From NCBI GenBank assembly GCA_963646285.1, contig CAVIWF010000008.1:1-64000 (forward strand): a stretch of DNA of 64,000 nucleotides, read 5' to 3'. The notes under the pieces are model-generated. The model was given only the letters and a program-made list of their open reading frames with translations, made no database searches and had not been told where the DNA came from. Positions 13,884-21,971 of this stretch are shown here, piece by piece (position 1 is the first letter of the stretch; each line of letters starts with the position of its first letter). This stretch comes from CAKUFA01 sp963646285. GTDB taxonomy: Bacteria > Bacillota > Clostridia > Christensenellales > Aristaeellaceae. A program made the translations under genes and the position numbers.

Positions 13884-14735
13884 TCAATTCAAGAGACCAG
13901 TACCTTCCCCATATTTATCGGTCTGATGCTGCAATGTCCGTCCTAAATACCGATCAAACCGCTCCACAACTTCCAGCATGTCCGGCTGGATGCGCTTCCG
14001 AACCTCCATGCGGAGATTGTCCGGCATGCCATAGTATGCTTCAGCCATGGCAGAGGCAATGGATGTCAGTGTGTCACAATCGCCACCCAGGGATACGGCT
14101 GTACGAAGGACATCCTCGAAGGTTGTTCCTTCAAGAAAAGCGATGATGGCTTCCGGCACAGTGCCCTGGCAGCTTACATCGAACTGATAGGTAGGGCGAA
14201 TTTCCGCCACTGTGCGGTTGAGGTTATAACCGAAGTTCTGCTCAACATAGTCCTTGATTTCTGCCTTGCTGGCATGGTGCCGTGCCATAAAAATGACGCT
14301 GGCAGCGGCTTCAGCACCCTTGATTCCTTCGGGATGGTTGTGGGTTACATCCGCCGTGGCGGCGGCGACGGCTCGAGTTCTTTCAATCGTGTCATACAGC
14401 CAGCCAACGGGGGAAACACGCATGGCGGAACCATTGCCAAAGCTTCCGTAAGGCTGAGGATTTTCCTCGTACAGCCAATAACGGAATCGTCCGCCATAGC
14501 CTGCACGGGGATATTTCTGCCCCCAGTGCTGCATGGCGTGGATCACGGCGGACCGAATTTCATCCAGCGAGGCATCCTTGGGCACCTGAAGCAAACCATC
14601 CGCAATGGCAACGGTCATGGCAGTGTCATCTGTAAAACGGGAAGCCGGGATGAACAATGGGAAAACCTTGTTCTTCATTTTGTAATGATGTTCATAAGGA
14701 CTGCCAACGATATCTCCGAGAATAGCACCGTACAT
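13884..14735 (-). CDS. ADP-ribosylglycohydrolase family protein (copy 1)
   Basis: This 283-residue enzyme of the DraG/ARH family removes ADP-ribose from modified targets using a binuclear Mg or Mn site. Visible family motifs are MYGAILGDIVGSPYE at the start, RFTDDTAMT (about 40-48) and GGDCDTLTSIA (about 230), which carry the metal-binding Asp/Thr residues. The start is taken at 14735, where MYGAILGD matches the paralogue and the family; a longer frame upstream is not supported. It is a close paralogue of the next gene, 22 bp upstream. Targets are unknown. Confidence 0.9.
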   Translation of the reverse strand: MYGAILGDIVGSPYEHHYKMKNKVFPLFIPASRFTDDTAMTVAIADGLLQVPKDASLDEIRSAVIHAMQHWGQKYPRAGYGGRFRYWLYEENPQPYGSFGNGSAMRVSPVGWLYDTIERTRAVAAATADVTHNHPEGIKGAEAAASVIFMARHHASKAEIKDYVEQNFGYNLNRTVAEIRPTYQFDVSCQGTVPEAIIAFLEGTTFEDVLRTAVSLGGDCDTLTSIASAMAEAYYGMPDNLRMEVRKRIQPDMLEVVERFDRYLGRTLQHQTDKYGEGTGLLN

Positions 14736-14757
14736 ACGACAAACTCTTCCTTTTTCT

Positions 14758-15558
14758 TTATCGGTCAAGGAGGTGATCGAACCTTTTTACCACTTCCAGC
14801 ATATCAGGCTCAATACGCTTCCGAACTTCCATGCGAAGATTCTCCGGCATGCCGTAGAACGCTTCTGCCATGGCACAGGCAATGTCCGTCAGCGTGTCGC
14901 AATCACCGCCCAGGGATACAGCCGTCCGCATAACGTCCTCGAAGGAAGTGCCTTCAAGGAAGGCTGTAATCGCCTCCGGCACGGTGGCTTGGCAGCTTTC
15001 CACATGATGATAATCCGGACGAATCTCGTCAATGGTTCGGCTGAGATCATAACCAAAGGCCTGAAGCACATAGCGCTTGATGTCCTCCTTACTGCTGCCT
15101 GTCCGAGCCAGGAAGATAACGCTTGCAACAGCTTCAGCCCCTTTGATGCCCTCAGGGTGATTGTGGCTCACGTCTGCCGTGGCAACGGCTACTTCCCGGG
15201 TGCGCTCGATGCTGTCGTACATCCATCCGGCAGCGGAGACCCGCATGGCAGAACCGTTGCCATAACTGTTGTAGGGCTTGGGATCCTTGGCACGTAACCA
15301 CCACCGAAAAGAAGAACCATACCCTGCATGGAGGTAGGCATTGCCCCACCGCTGCATGGAAGCAATCACTTCGCAGCGAATCTGATCCGGATCGGCATCT
15401 TTGCCGGCATTCAGCAGTGCTTCGGCCACGGCAACGGTCATAACCGTATCATCCGTATACATGGAAGTGGATGAAAACATGGGAAATTCCTTGGACTTGT
15501 TCCCTTGATCAAATTCAAAAGGGCTGCCGACAATGTCACCTAAAATCGCACCATACAT
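14758..15558 (-). CDS. ADP-ribosylglycohydrolase family protein (copy 2)
   Basis: This 266-residue tandem paralogue of copy 1 has the same motifs: MYGAILGDIVGSPFEFD, MYTDDTVMTVA and GGDCDTLTDIA. The two copies align over their whole length, differing mainly by a longer C-terminus in copy 1, so they arose by local duplication. The ATG at 15558 has only a weak AGGAAA ribosome site. It lies between copy 1 and the macrodomain gene on the same strand, forming an ADP-ribose processing cluster. Confidence 0.9.
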   Translation of the reverse strand: MYGAILGDIVGSPFEFDQGNKSKEFPMFSSTSMYTDDTVMTVAVAEALLNAGKDADPDQIRCEVIASMQRWGNAYLHAGYGSSFRWWLRAKDPKPYNSYGNGSAMRVSAAGWMYDSIERTREVAVATADVSHNHPEGIKGAEAVASVIFLARTGSSKEDIKRYVLQAFGYDLSRTIDEIRPDYHHVESCQATVPEAITAFLEGTSFEDVMRTAVSLGGDCDTLTDIACAMAEAFYGMPENLRMEVRKRIEPDMLEVVKRFDHLLDR

Positions 15559-15636
15559 TTTCCTAAATCAATCCTTTCCTTTGATTGACTTTAGCATACC
15601 ACCTTTCTGACAAAAATGGTCGCATGAAAAGCGACA

Positions 15637-16644
15637 TTAACCACCCAAGGTAGGCTGACCATACTTGAAAAGCGTGGGATTGATTTCTGTTAAAATATTG
15701 TAATGCTTTTGCTGAATAAAATAGGTGACAATGATGTCGAACTTGCTGGAAGAGGACAGCGCCCATTCGGCCTTTCCAAGCAGTTCTTCAGTTTCCTCCA
15801 TGTCCAGCTGCAATGCAATGGCCAACGCCACTGCCGTTTTCTTTTTCGGGTGATAGTCAGGATTGCAGCGAATCTTCGAGAATAACTTCCGATCCAGATT
15901 GGCTCGGGCATAGACCTCGGAATCCTTCAATCCTCTGGCATCAATCATGCGGAACAAACATTGCTGGAAAGTTTCGTTGTTCTGGCGCAGCAAATCATCC
16001 AGCGGATCCGTGCTTGATGTGCATTTGCAGGCCATGGTTTCCTCAAGAGGCGAACAACTTCTGGGAGGCTGGAGTGTGGACGAAAAATCCCGATACTCAT
16101 CTGCATGTTTGGCGTGCACTTCGGTATCATTGATGAAGGAAGCAATGTCATCGAAGATCTTGCCGGAAAGCTCGAAAGATTCCTGATCAAAGACTACCAG
16201 AAGGACTTCCATTTCATGTTCCAGCAGAAAAGAACTGATTACATGGATGGCGATTTGCAGGGCTTTATCCTTTGGAAAGCGATAAACGCCTGTAGCCATC
16301 AGGGGAAAGGCAATGGACTTGCAGCCTAACTCCACGGCCTTGTCAAGGGATTGCTGATAGCAGGATGTGAGGATGTCGAATTCTCCTGATTCCCCGTCAA
16401 TCCATCGTGGACCAATAGCGTGAAAAATATACTTGGCCTTCAAGGCAAAGGCTGGTGTTACAGCCACTGCGCCTCGCTGAAGGATGCCAATCTGCTGTCT
16501 TGCCGCAAGCAGCTTTTCTGCACCTGCTGCCTGATAAATCGCATAGTCCGTTCCGCTGCCGCAGATAGGGCGGGGATTGGCAGTATTTACAATGGCATCC
16601 GCCTGAATGCGGGTAATATCATTCCGCAGGATTTGGAATGGCAT
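15637..16644 (-). CDS. Macrodomain ADP-ribose hydrolase with C-terminal helical domain
   Basis: Residues 1-175 form a macrodomain that binds ADP-ribose or O-acetyl-ADP-ribose and often removes it from proteins: ADAIVNTANPRPICGSGTDY gives the adenine/ribose loop, and FPLMATGVYRFP the second loop. Residues about 225-320 form a separate helical domain (ARANLDRKLFSKIRCNPDYH) found fused to macrodomains in Firmicutes and reminiscent of a helix-turn-helix fold. The canonical GGGV loop reads as CGSG here, a variation worth noting. GGAGGTG precedes the ATG at 16644. It appears to be the first gene of the three-gene cluster. Confidence 0.88.
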   Translation of the reverse strand: MPFQILRNDITRIQADAIVNTANPRPICGSGTDYAIYQAAGAEKLLAARQQIGILQRGAVAVTPAFALKAKYIFHAIGPRWIDGESGEFDILTSCYQQSLDKAVELGCKSIAFPLMATGVYRFPKDKALQIAIHVISSFLLEHEMEVLLVVFDQESFELSGKIFDDIASFINDTEVHAKHADEYRDFSSTLQPPRSCSPLEETMACKCTSSTDPLDDLLRQNNETFQQCLFRMIDARGLKDSEVYARANLDRKLFSKIRCNPDYHPKKKTAVALAIALQLDMEETEELLGKAEWALSSSSKFDIIVTYFIQQKHYNILTEINPTLFKYGQPTLGG

Positions 16645-16753
16645 AGGTACACCTCCGCATCTGTCAACAGAATCTCTGTATTCATTGTAAATGGCAGCGT
16701 CTGGGATGTCAAGAAATGAAAATAGAGAAGTTGCAGCGAGCGCTAATTTGTCC

Positions 16754-16782
16754 TTGACAGAGGATTGCCTTTTCTCTATAAT
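16754..16782 (+). promoter_or_regulatory. Promoter of the two-gene membrane protein unit
   Basis: TTGACA (16754-16759), 17-bp spacer, TATAAT (16777-16782); perfect consensus. Confidence 0.8.
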
Positions 16783-16895
16783 GAATATGAACAGCGTTCA
16801 TGTTGCTCGCAATCATGCCATCTTAACGGAAAAACCGAAGAGTGGATGAATGGAGCAACAACCATCCTATCATTGAAGAAAGAAGGCGTTCCATC

Positions 16896-17561
16896 ATGCA
16901 GGCGATTGTTGAAACGGTTTTTGATGCCGTTTATCTGGTCTCCGTCATTACCATTGGCATCCTGATGATTCGGGGATGCAAGGACAATCCTCAATTCAAG
17001 CTCTTCGGCTGGATGGCTGTGGTGCTTGGGGCAGGGGACTCTTTTCATCTGATTCCTCGTGCGCTGGCACTGTGCACCACCGGTCTTGACCAGTTTACGG
17101 TAGCCTTAGGCCTTGGCAAATGGATTACATCCGTTACCATGACGGTTTTCTACGTGCTGCTTTATTACGTGTGGCGGCAGCGGTATCAGGTGAAGGGACA
17201 ACACATTTACACGGCAGCCGTGTATGCGTTGGCGGCGATCCGCATTGTGCTGTGTATGATGCCCCAAAATCAGTGGCTGGAAGCGGATGCGCCCCTGTCC
17301 TGGGGGATTTACCGCAACATTCCCTTTGCGTTACTGGGCGTGCTGATCATTTGGCTGTTTTACCAAAGCGCCAAGGAAAGGGGAGACCAGGCATTTCGAT
17401 GGATGTGGCTTACCATTGTGCTGAGCTTTGGTTTCTACATTCCTGTGGTCTTGCTGGCTGATCAGATTCCGCTGATCGGCATGCTGATGATCCCCAAGAC
17501 CTGCGCCTATGTTTGGACGGTACTCATTGGCTACTTTGCCATGAAGAAAGAATGCGCTTAA
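16896..17561 (+). CDS. Integral membrane protein, unknown function
   Basis: This 221-residue protein has about seven hydrophobic segments, for example VYLVSVITIGILMI near the N-terminus, a central VTMTVFYVLLYYVW, and WLTIVLSFGFYIPVVLL towards the end. I do not recognise a named family. The ATG at 16896 follows GAAAGAAGG; an in-frame ATG at 16842 lacks a ribosome site. It is followed 13 bp later by a DUF2871 protein, and the pair likely works together in the membrane. Confidence 0.75.
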   Translation: MQAIVETVFDAVYLVSVITIGILMIRGCKDNPQFKLFGWMAVVLGAGDSFHLIPRALALCTTGLDQFTVALGLGKWITSVTMTVFYVLLYYVWRQRYQVKGQHIYTAAVYALAAIRIVLCMMPQNQWLEADAPLSWGIYRNIPFALLGVLIIWLFYQSAKERGDQAFRWMWLTIVLSFGFYIPVVLLADQIPLIGMLMIPKTCAYVWTVLIGYFAMKKECA

Positions 17562-17574
17562 AGGAGTGATGAAC

Positions 17575-17994
17575 ATGAAACGGTATGTGAACGCCTCGGT
17601 GCTGTATGCGATCCTTGGAATGGTTGGCGGCGTGTTTTACCGGGAGTTTACGAAGTTCAACGGCTTTACGGCAAAAACGACGCTGGGAATTGTGCACACC
17701 CACTACTTCCTGCTGGGTATGGTGTTTTTCCTGCTGCTGCTTCTGCTGGAAAAGAGCTTTTCTTTCACGGAGGAGAAAACAAGCCGCACGCTCATGGCTT
17801 ACCATGTGGGCTTGAACCTGACGGGCGTGATGTTCACGGTGCGGGGGATATTGCAGGTGCTGAATGTTACGCTTTCGCCAGCCATGGACGGTGCGGTGTC
17901 CGGGCTGGCTGGTATCGGCCATATTACACTTGGTGTAAGCTTGGTGCTTCTGCTCCTGCAAATCAGGCGGGCAGTTTGCAAAAAGAGCTATTGA
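17575..17994 (+). CDS. DUF2871 family membrane protein
   Basis: This 139-residue protein has four hydrophobic segments. The N-terminus VNASVLYAILGMVGGVFYREFTKF and the following HTHYFLLGM are typical of DUF2871, a family of unknown function in Firmicutes. The ATG at 17575 is eight bases behind AAAGGAG; ATG codons at 17566 and 17569 lie too close to it. It ends the unit just before a bidirectional terminator. Confidence 0.85.
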   Translation: MKRYVNASVLYAILGMVGGVFYREFTKFNGFTAKTTLGIVHTHYFLLGMVFFLLLLLLEKSFSFTEEKTSRTLMAYHVGLNLTGVMFTVRGILQVLNVTLSPAMDGAVSGLAGIGHITLGVSLVLLLLQIRRAVCKKSY

Positions 17995-18019
17995 CCGTAT
18001 CTGCATACAAAAGGACAAC

Positions 18020-18052
18020 AAAAAAAGAGGGAGCGCAATGCTCTCTCTTTTT
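18020..18052. terminator. Bidirectional terminator between DUF2871 gene and rplS
   Basis: The stem AGAGGGAGC/GCTCTCTCT (18026-18034 with 18040-18048) has A residues on one side and T residues on the other, so it can stop transcription from both converging genes. Confidence 0.9.
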
Positions 18053-18075
18053 TGCAAAGAAATGAAACGCACAAA

Positions 18076-18426
18076 TTAGACGCGCTTGATTTCCTTGATC
18101 TTTGCAGCCTTGCCCTGCAGATTACGCAGGTAGTACAGCTTGGCACGACGCACCTTGCCGCGACGGATCACCTCGATGTGGTCAACGCGGGGAGAATGAA
18201 TCGGGAACGTACGCTCAACGCCAATGCCATAGCTTACACGACGCACCGTGAAGGTTTCACGGACACCGCCGTTGCGCTTTGCAATCACAGTACCCTCAAA
18301 CGCCTGAAGACGTTCGCGGCTGCCTTCAACAACCTTAACCCACACACGAATGGTGTCGCCAACGTTGAAGCTGGGCAGATCGGACCGGAGCTGCGCCTGT
18401 TCGATAGAACGGATAATTTCGCTCAT
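18076..18426 (-). CDS. rplS: 50S ribosomal protein L19
   Basis: The 116-residue protein has the full L19 sequence, from DLPSFNVGDTIRVWVKVVEG through FEGTVIAKRNGG and RRVSYGIGVERTFPIHSP to the basic C-terminus. It sits at the interface of the two ribosomal subunits. The ATG at 18426 follows a GGAGG-like site. The usual neighbours trmD and rimM are absent, so it is transcribed alone from its own promoter. Confidence 0.98.
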   Translation of the reverse strand: MSEIIRSIEQAQLRSDLPSFNVGDTIRVWVKVVEGSRERLQAFEGTVIAKRNGGVRETFTVRRVSYGIGVERTFPIHSPRVDHIEVIRRGKVRRAKLYYLRNLQGKAAKIKEIKRV

Positions 18427-18530
18427 GGAATGTGCCTCCTTCCCTCATAGACGTTCGTGCCTGACTCGCCAGTGCTTCAAAGCACACAACAAAACAGCAG
18501 ACAGAGGACCGCCCGTATGTCACGCCAACT

Positions 18531-18559
18531 ATGGTATCATAAAACTTGCCTGAATGCAA
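18531..18559 (-). promoter_or_regulatory. Promoter of rplS
   Basis: Minus-strand TTGCAT (18554-18559), 17-bp spacer, TACCAT (18531-18536). Confidence 0.55.
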
Positions 18560-18599
18560 GCTTTTTTTCACGCAATTTCTGAAAAGTTTCTGAACTCCG

Positions 18600-18804
18600 C
18601 CGACTTCCACGGGCTTTCACCGACTTCTACTGACTGAGCCCGAGCATTTTCCTAAGTATTTTCACGAGTATTATCCCGAGCATTTTCCTGAAATTTCGTC
18701 ATTTTAATCATTTTATTTATTGTTTTTTGTAGTCGATAGGCGTACGCTGCCAGCAGAGGAGGCTGCTGTGGTCAGAGCCCCGGACTCGTTCCACCTCATT
18801 AGGA
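18600..18804. other. Intergenic stretch with a 15-bp direct repeat
   Basis: No gene is visible. CCCGAGCATTTTCCT occurs at 18639-18653 and 18675-18689, with CACGAGTATT between them. The stretch is otherwise T-rich and unremarkable. Confidence 0.6.
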
Positions 18805-18840
18805 GAAGCTGCAGCGCAGCGCAGCGCTTCCGCTTTTTTT
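18805..18840 (+). terminator. Terminator-like hairpin upstream of rplJ
   Basis: GAAGC (18805-18809) pairs with GCTTC (18826-18830) around an AGCGC-rich loop, followed by CGC and seven T residues. No plus-strand gene directly precedes it, so it may end an unseen transcript or insulate rplJL. Confidence 0.5.
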
Positions 18841-18850
18841 GAAAAAATGA

Positions 18851-18879
18851 TTGACAACACCCTTCGCTTTTGCTATAAT
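18851..18879 (+). promoter_or_regulatory. Promoter of rplJ-rplL
   Basis: TTGACA (18851-18856), 17-bp spacer, TATAAT (18874-18879); perfect consensus. Confidence 0.85.
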
Positions 18880-18883
18880 AACC

Positions 18884-19010
18884 TAGGTTTTGAAGAAACC
18901 TGTGCCAAAGACAGCCGGTATCCGAAAGGATTTAAGGGAGTTCGCTCCGCCTGCCGAGGTGTAATGGATCGTGCATATGCTACATCCCTTGCGCCTGCGC
19001 AAGGGTTTTC
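18884..19010 (+). promoter_or_regulatory. L10 leader, autoregulatory RNA of rplJ-rplL
   Basis: GAAACCTGTGCCAAAGACAGCCGGTAT-like bases near 18895 and GCCTGCCGAGGTGTAATG near 18950 match the conserved L10 leader, to which the L10(L12)4 complex binds to repress its own operon. A terminator-like stem CCCTTGC/GCAAGGG (18986-18992 with 18999-19005) followed by TTTTCTTTT lies before rplJ and is the likely expression platform. Confidence 0.92.
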
Positions 19011-19047
19011 TTTTACTCCTAAACCGTTGAGGAGGTGCAAAGAAAGC

Positions 19048-19548
19048 ATGAACAAGAATCATGAGATTAAGGCTCAGCAAGTAGCAGAGATCGTTGAGAA
19101 GCTGCAGGGTGCTCAGTCTGTGGTAATTTGCAGCTACTCCGGCCTGACTGTGGAGCAGGTGACTGCCCTGCGTAAGCAGTGCCGTGAGCAGGATGTGCAT
19201 TACTGCGTGCTGAAGAACCGTCTGTTCGGCCGTGCTCTGAAGGAGCTGAACATCGAGGGTCTCGATGAGCTGCTGGAAGGCCCCAACGCATTCGTGTTCG
19301 GTATGAAGGACGCTGTGGCGGCTCCCAAGGTCGTGAACGACTTCATCGAAAAGAACAAGCTGGAGTCCCTGCAGATCCGTGGCGGCCTGCTGGACAGCAA
19401 GGCTGTTGACGTTGCTACCATCAAGCATCTGGCTGCTCTGCCTAGCCGTGAAGCTCTGTTGGCCAAGTTGCTGGGCAGCTTGAACAATCCCATCAGCAGC
19501 TTTGTGCGTGTGGTGGAAGCTGTTCGCAAGCAGAAGGCTGGCGAGTAA
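19048..19548 (+). CDS. rplJ: 50S ribosomal protein L10
   Basis: This 166-residue protein anchors the L7/L12 stalk to the ribosome. Typical segments are QGAQSVVICSYSGLTVEQVTALRKQ and VLKNRLFGRAL, with a C-terminal helix that binds L12 dimers. The ATG at 19048 is preceded by GAGGAGG. Longer upstream frames run through the leader RNA and are not real. It is co-transcribed with rplL, 76 bp downstream. Confidence 0.98.
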   Translation: MNKNHEIKAQQVAEIVEKLQGAQSVVICSYSGLTVEQVTALRKQCREQDVHYCVLKNRLFGRALKELNIEGLDELLEGPNAFVFGMKDAVAAPKVVNDFIEKNKLESLQIRGGLLDSKAVDVATIKHLAALPSREALLAKLLGSLNNPISSFVRVVEAVRKQKAGE

Positions 19549-19624
19549 TCCTATGGAGTGGCTGCAAGCTGTTGCAGTTGCTCGCTGACAATTTTCATTT
19601 TGAAACAACAGGAGGCTGAATATC

Positions 19625-19996
19625 ATGACTCATGAAGAGATCATTGCTGCCGTCGAGTCTATGACGGTGCTGGAACTGGCCGATCTGGTTAAGGCCATGG
19701 AAGAAAAGTTTGGTGTGTCTGCTGCTGCCCCCGTGGCTGTGGTTGGTGCTGCTGGCGCTGCCGCTGCTGCTGAGGAAGAGAAGACCGAGTTCGACGTTGT
19801 GCTGAAGGAAGCTGGCTCCGAAAAGATCAAGGTCATCAAGGTTGTGCGCGAAGTTGTGTCTGGCCTGGGCCTGAAGGAAGCCAAGGAGATTGTGGAGTCC
19901 GCTCCCAAGACCCTGAAGGAAGGCGTTTCCAAGGACGAAGCCGAGAAGATCAAGGCTCAGTTCGCCGAAGTTGGCGCCGTTGTGGAAATCAAGTAA
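19625..19996 (+). CDS. rplL: 50S ribosomal protein L7/L12
   Basis: This 123-residue protein forms the stalk that recruits translation factors. It shows the N-terminal dimerisation domain (MTVLELADLVKAMEEKFGV), an Ala-rich hinge, and the C-terminal domain with EKIKVIKVVREVVSGLGLKEAK. The ribosome site is AGGAGG before the ATG at 19625. A terminator follows. Confidence 0.99.
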   Translation: MTHEEIIAAVESMTVLELADLVKAMEEKFGVSAAAPVAVVGAAGAAAAAEEEKTEFDVVLKEAGSEKIKVIKVVREVVSGLGLKEAKEIVESAPKTLKEGVSKDEAEKIKAQFAEVGAVVEIK

Positions 19997-20011
19997 TTCT
20001 GATTTCACTTT

Positions 20012-20045
20012 TGCAGGCACTCAGCAATGGGTGCCTGTTTTCTTT
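20012..20045 (+). terminator. Terminator of rplJ-rplL
   Basis: CAGGCAC (20014-20020) pairs with GTGCCTG (20031-20037), followed by TTTTCTTTTTC. Confidence 0.9.
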
Positions 20046-20086
20046 TTCTTTTCTTTTTCTTTGCAGAATTTTTCCCTGCATTTTGG

Positions 20087-20115
20087 TTGACAATCTTCCG
20101 CCGAATTTGTATAAT
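20087..20115 (+). promoter_or_regulatory. Promoter of mgtE
   Basis: TTGACA (20087-20092), 17-bp spacer, TATAAT (20110-20115); perfect consensus about 205 bp before the mgtE start. Confidence 0.8.
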
Positions 20116-20285
20116 CAAACCGATTTCGTTGAGAGGCAGGTGATACGGGTGGACGGCCAGGACAGTATCGGGCGAAGATGCTTTATCGGCGCTTCTGCTC
20201 GTGTCATCAAGCGATAACAGCGCCAAGTATCTTTTCCGGTTCCTGTATTGTGCTGTAATTGGACAATTCAGGCTTTTTTGTGTGT
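20116..20285 (+). promoter_or_regulatory. Structured leader with terminator before mgtE, possible metal-sensing element
   Basis: A long leader precedes mgtE and ends in a hairpin (CCTG 20242-20245 with CAGG 20269-20272, plus inner ATTGT/ACAAT) and TTTTTT. This arrangement is expected of a transcriptional riboswitch. Magnesium-sensing M-box riboswitches commonly control mgtE, but I could not align this leader convincingly with the M-box consensus. Confidence 0.5.
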
Positions 20286-20319
20286 CAAAAAAGAGGAAAA
20301 CCGAAAAGGAGGAAATCCG

Positions 20320-21735
20320 ATGGAACAGAGAAATGATCTGAACGAAGAACTTCAGACACATCCGGATTATGCGGCGGAGATTGCGGAGCTGATTCGCAGC
20401 AGTATTTCTGCAGCAGAGAAAAAAGAGCGCTTGGCAGACTATCACGCCAATGATATTGCTGATGCGTGGACGCTTCTTTCCAATACAGAACGTAAGAATT
20501 TGGTCGCCCTGCTGGATCAGGATCAAACGGCAGAAATCTTCTCCTACCTGGAGGATCCGGAAGAATACCTGAGTGAGCTGGGGGACGACAAGGCTGCCGA
20601 CATTCTGGAAAGCATGGATGCGGACGATGCCGTTGACGTTCTGGAATCCTTGGAGCCTGATCAGCAGGAAAAGCTGATCGAACTCATGGAAAAGGATGCC
20701 CGGGAGGACATCGAGCTGATTCAGTCCTACGATGAGGATCAAATTGGCAGCAAGATGACCACCAACTTCATCAGCGTATCTAAGGATCTGACCATTAAGC
20801 AGGCCATGCATACGCTGATTGAGCAGGCGGCGGAGAATGATAACATATCCACCATTTATGTGCTGAACAAGGATGGCACTTTCCACGGCGCAATCGATTT
20901 GCCGGACTTGATTCGTGCACGGGATTATGAAGAGCTGGAAACCCTGGTGACCACGTCTTATCCGTATGTGTTTGCCGATGAAAGCGTGGATCAGTGCATC
21001 GAACAGTTGAAGGACTATTCCGAGGACTCCATTCCTGTGCTGGATCACCAAATGAAGCTGCTGGGCGTCATTACATCCCAGGACTTGGTGGAAGTTGTCG
21101 ATGAAGAGTTGGGCGATGACTATGCCAAGTTAGGCGGCTTGACCGAAGAAGAGGATTTGGACGAGCCCCTGCATCAAAGCCTTCGGAAGCGCATCCCATG
21201 GCTTGTGGTGCTGATGTTCCTGGGTCTGGCTGTTTCTGCTGTGGTTTCGCTCTATGAGCCTGTCATGGCACAGCTGACGCTGGTGGTAGCTTTCCAGTCC
21301 ATGATCCTTGATATGTCCGGTAACGTAGGCACCCAGTCCCTGGCTGTCACCATTCGTGTCCTGTCCGATGAGCAGCTGACAGCCAAGCAGAAAATGCATC
21401 TGGTGTTTAAGGAGGGCCGGGTCGGATTTGTGGGGGGCATGCTGCTGGGGGCTGCTTCCACACTGGTCATTGGCCTTTACGTACACTTCTGCCTGCTCAG
21501 AGACTGGTTGTTCAGCTTTGCAGTGTCTGGCTGCATTGGCTTGTCACTGATGGTAGCCATGGGTGTCTCAGCCCTGGTGGGGACGGTAACGCCTTTGTTC
21601 TTCAAGAAGATCAAGGTGGATCCGGCTGTAGCTTCCGGTCCCTTGATTACCACCATTAACGACTTTGTAGCTGTTATTACCTATTATACGCTGGTCGAAG
21701 TTCTACTAATTAATTGTTTGCATCTTGCGGGATGA
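20320..21735 (+). CDS. mgtE: Magnesium transporter MgtE
   Basis: This 471-residue channel imports Mg2+ across the cytoplasmic membrane. It shows the acidic N-domain (DDKAADILESMDADDAVDVLE), two CBS domains (about 135-255; KDLTIKQAMHTL, DESVDQCIEQLKDYSED), a plug helix, and five membrane segments with the family-typical LDMSGNVGTQSLAVTIR near residue 330. The ATG at 20320 follows AAAGGAGG. Expression appears to depend on the structured leader upstream. Confidence 0.96.
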   Translation: MEQRNDLNEELQTHPDYAAEIAELIRSSISAAEKKERLADYHANDIADAWTLLSNTERKNLVALLDQDQTAEIFSYLEDPEEYLSELGDDKAADILESMDADDAVDVLESLEPDQQEKLIELMEKDAREDIELIQSYDEDQIGSKMTTNFISVSKDLTIKQAMHTLIEQAAENDNISTIYVLNKDGTFHGAIDLPDLIRARDYEELETLVTTSYPYVFADESVDQCIEQLKDYSEDSIPVLDHQMKLLGVITSQDLVEVVDEELGDDYAKLGGLTEEEDLDEPLHQSLRKRIPWLVVLMFLGLAVSAVVSLYEPVMAQLTLVVAFQSMILDMSGNVGTQSLAVTIRVLSDEQLTAKQKMHLVFKEGRVGFVGGMLLGAASTLVIGLYVHFCLLRDWLFSFAVSGCIGLSLMVAMGVSALVGTVTPLFFKKIKVDPAVASGPLITTINDFVAVITYYTLVEVLLINCLHLAG

Positions 21736-21747
21736 AAAACCGTTCGG

Positions 21748-21787
21748 AAGGGTCTGCCTGTTCGCACATAGCGAAAGGCAGACCCTT
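21748..21787 (+). terminator. Terminator of mgtE
   Basis: A 12-bp perfect stem (21748-21759 with 21776-21787) just after the mgtE stop codon. The downstream T-run is weak. Confidence 0.65.
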
Positions 21788-21971
21788 CGTGCATTCGGGA
21801 AGCGTTTGAGGAGCTTACGAAAAATGTTTGCTAGAAACTTGACAAAATTTTTGAAATCAGCAGGAAAAGGAAGGTTTGCGGCGAATCACTGAAATTGGGA
21901 CAGAATTGAACCACTATACTCCATCTCGCCGAAAGACGAGTTTAAATTGGAAGAACGGAAGGAGATTGGAC

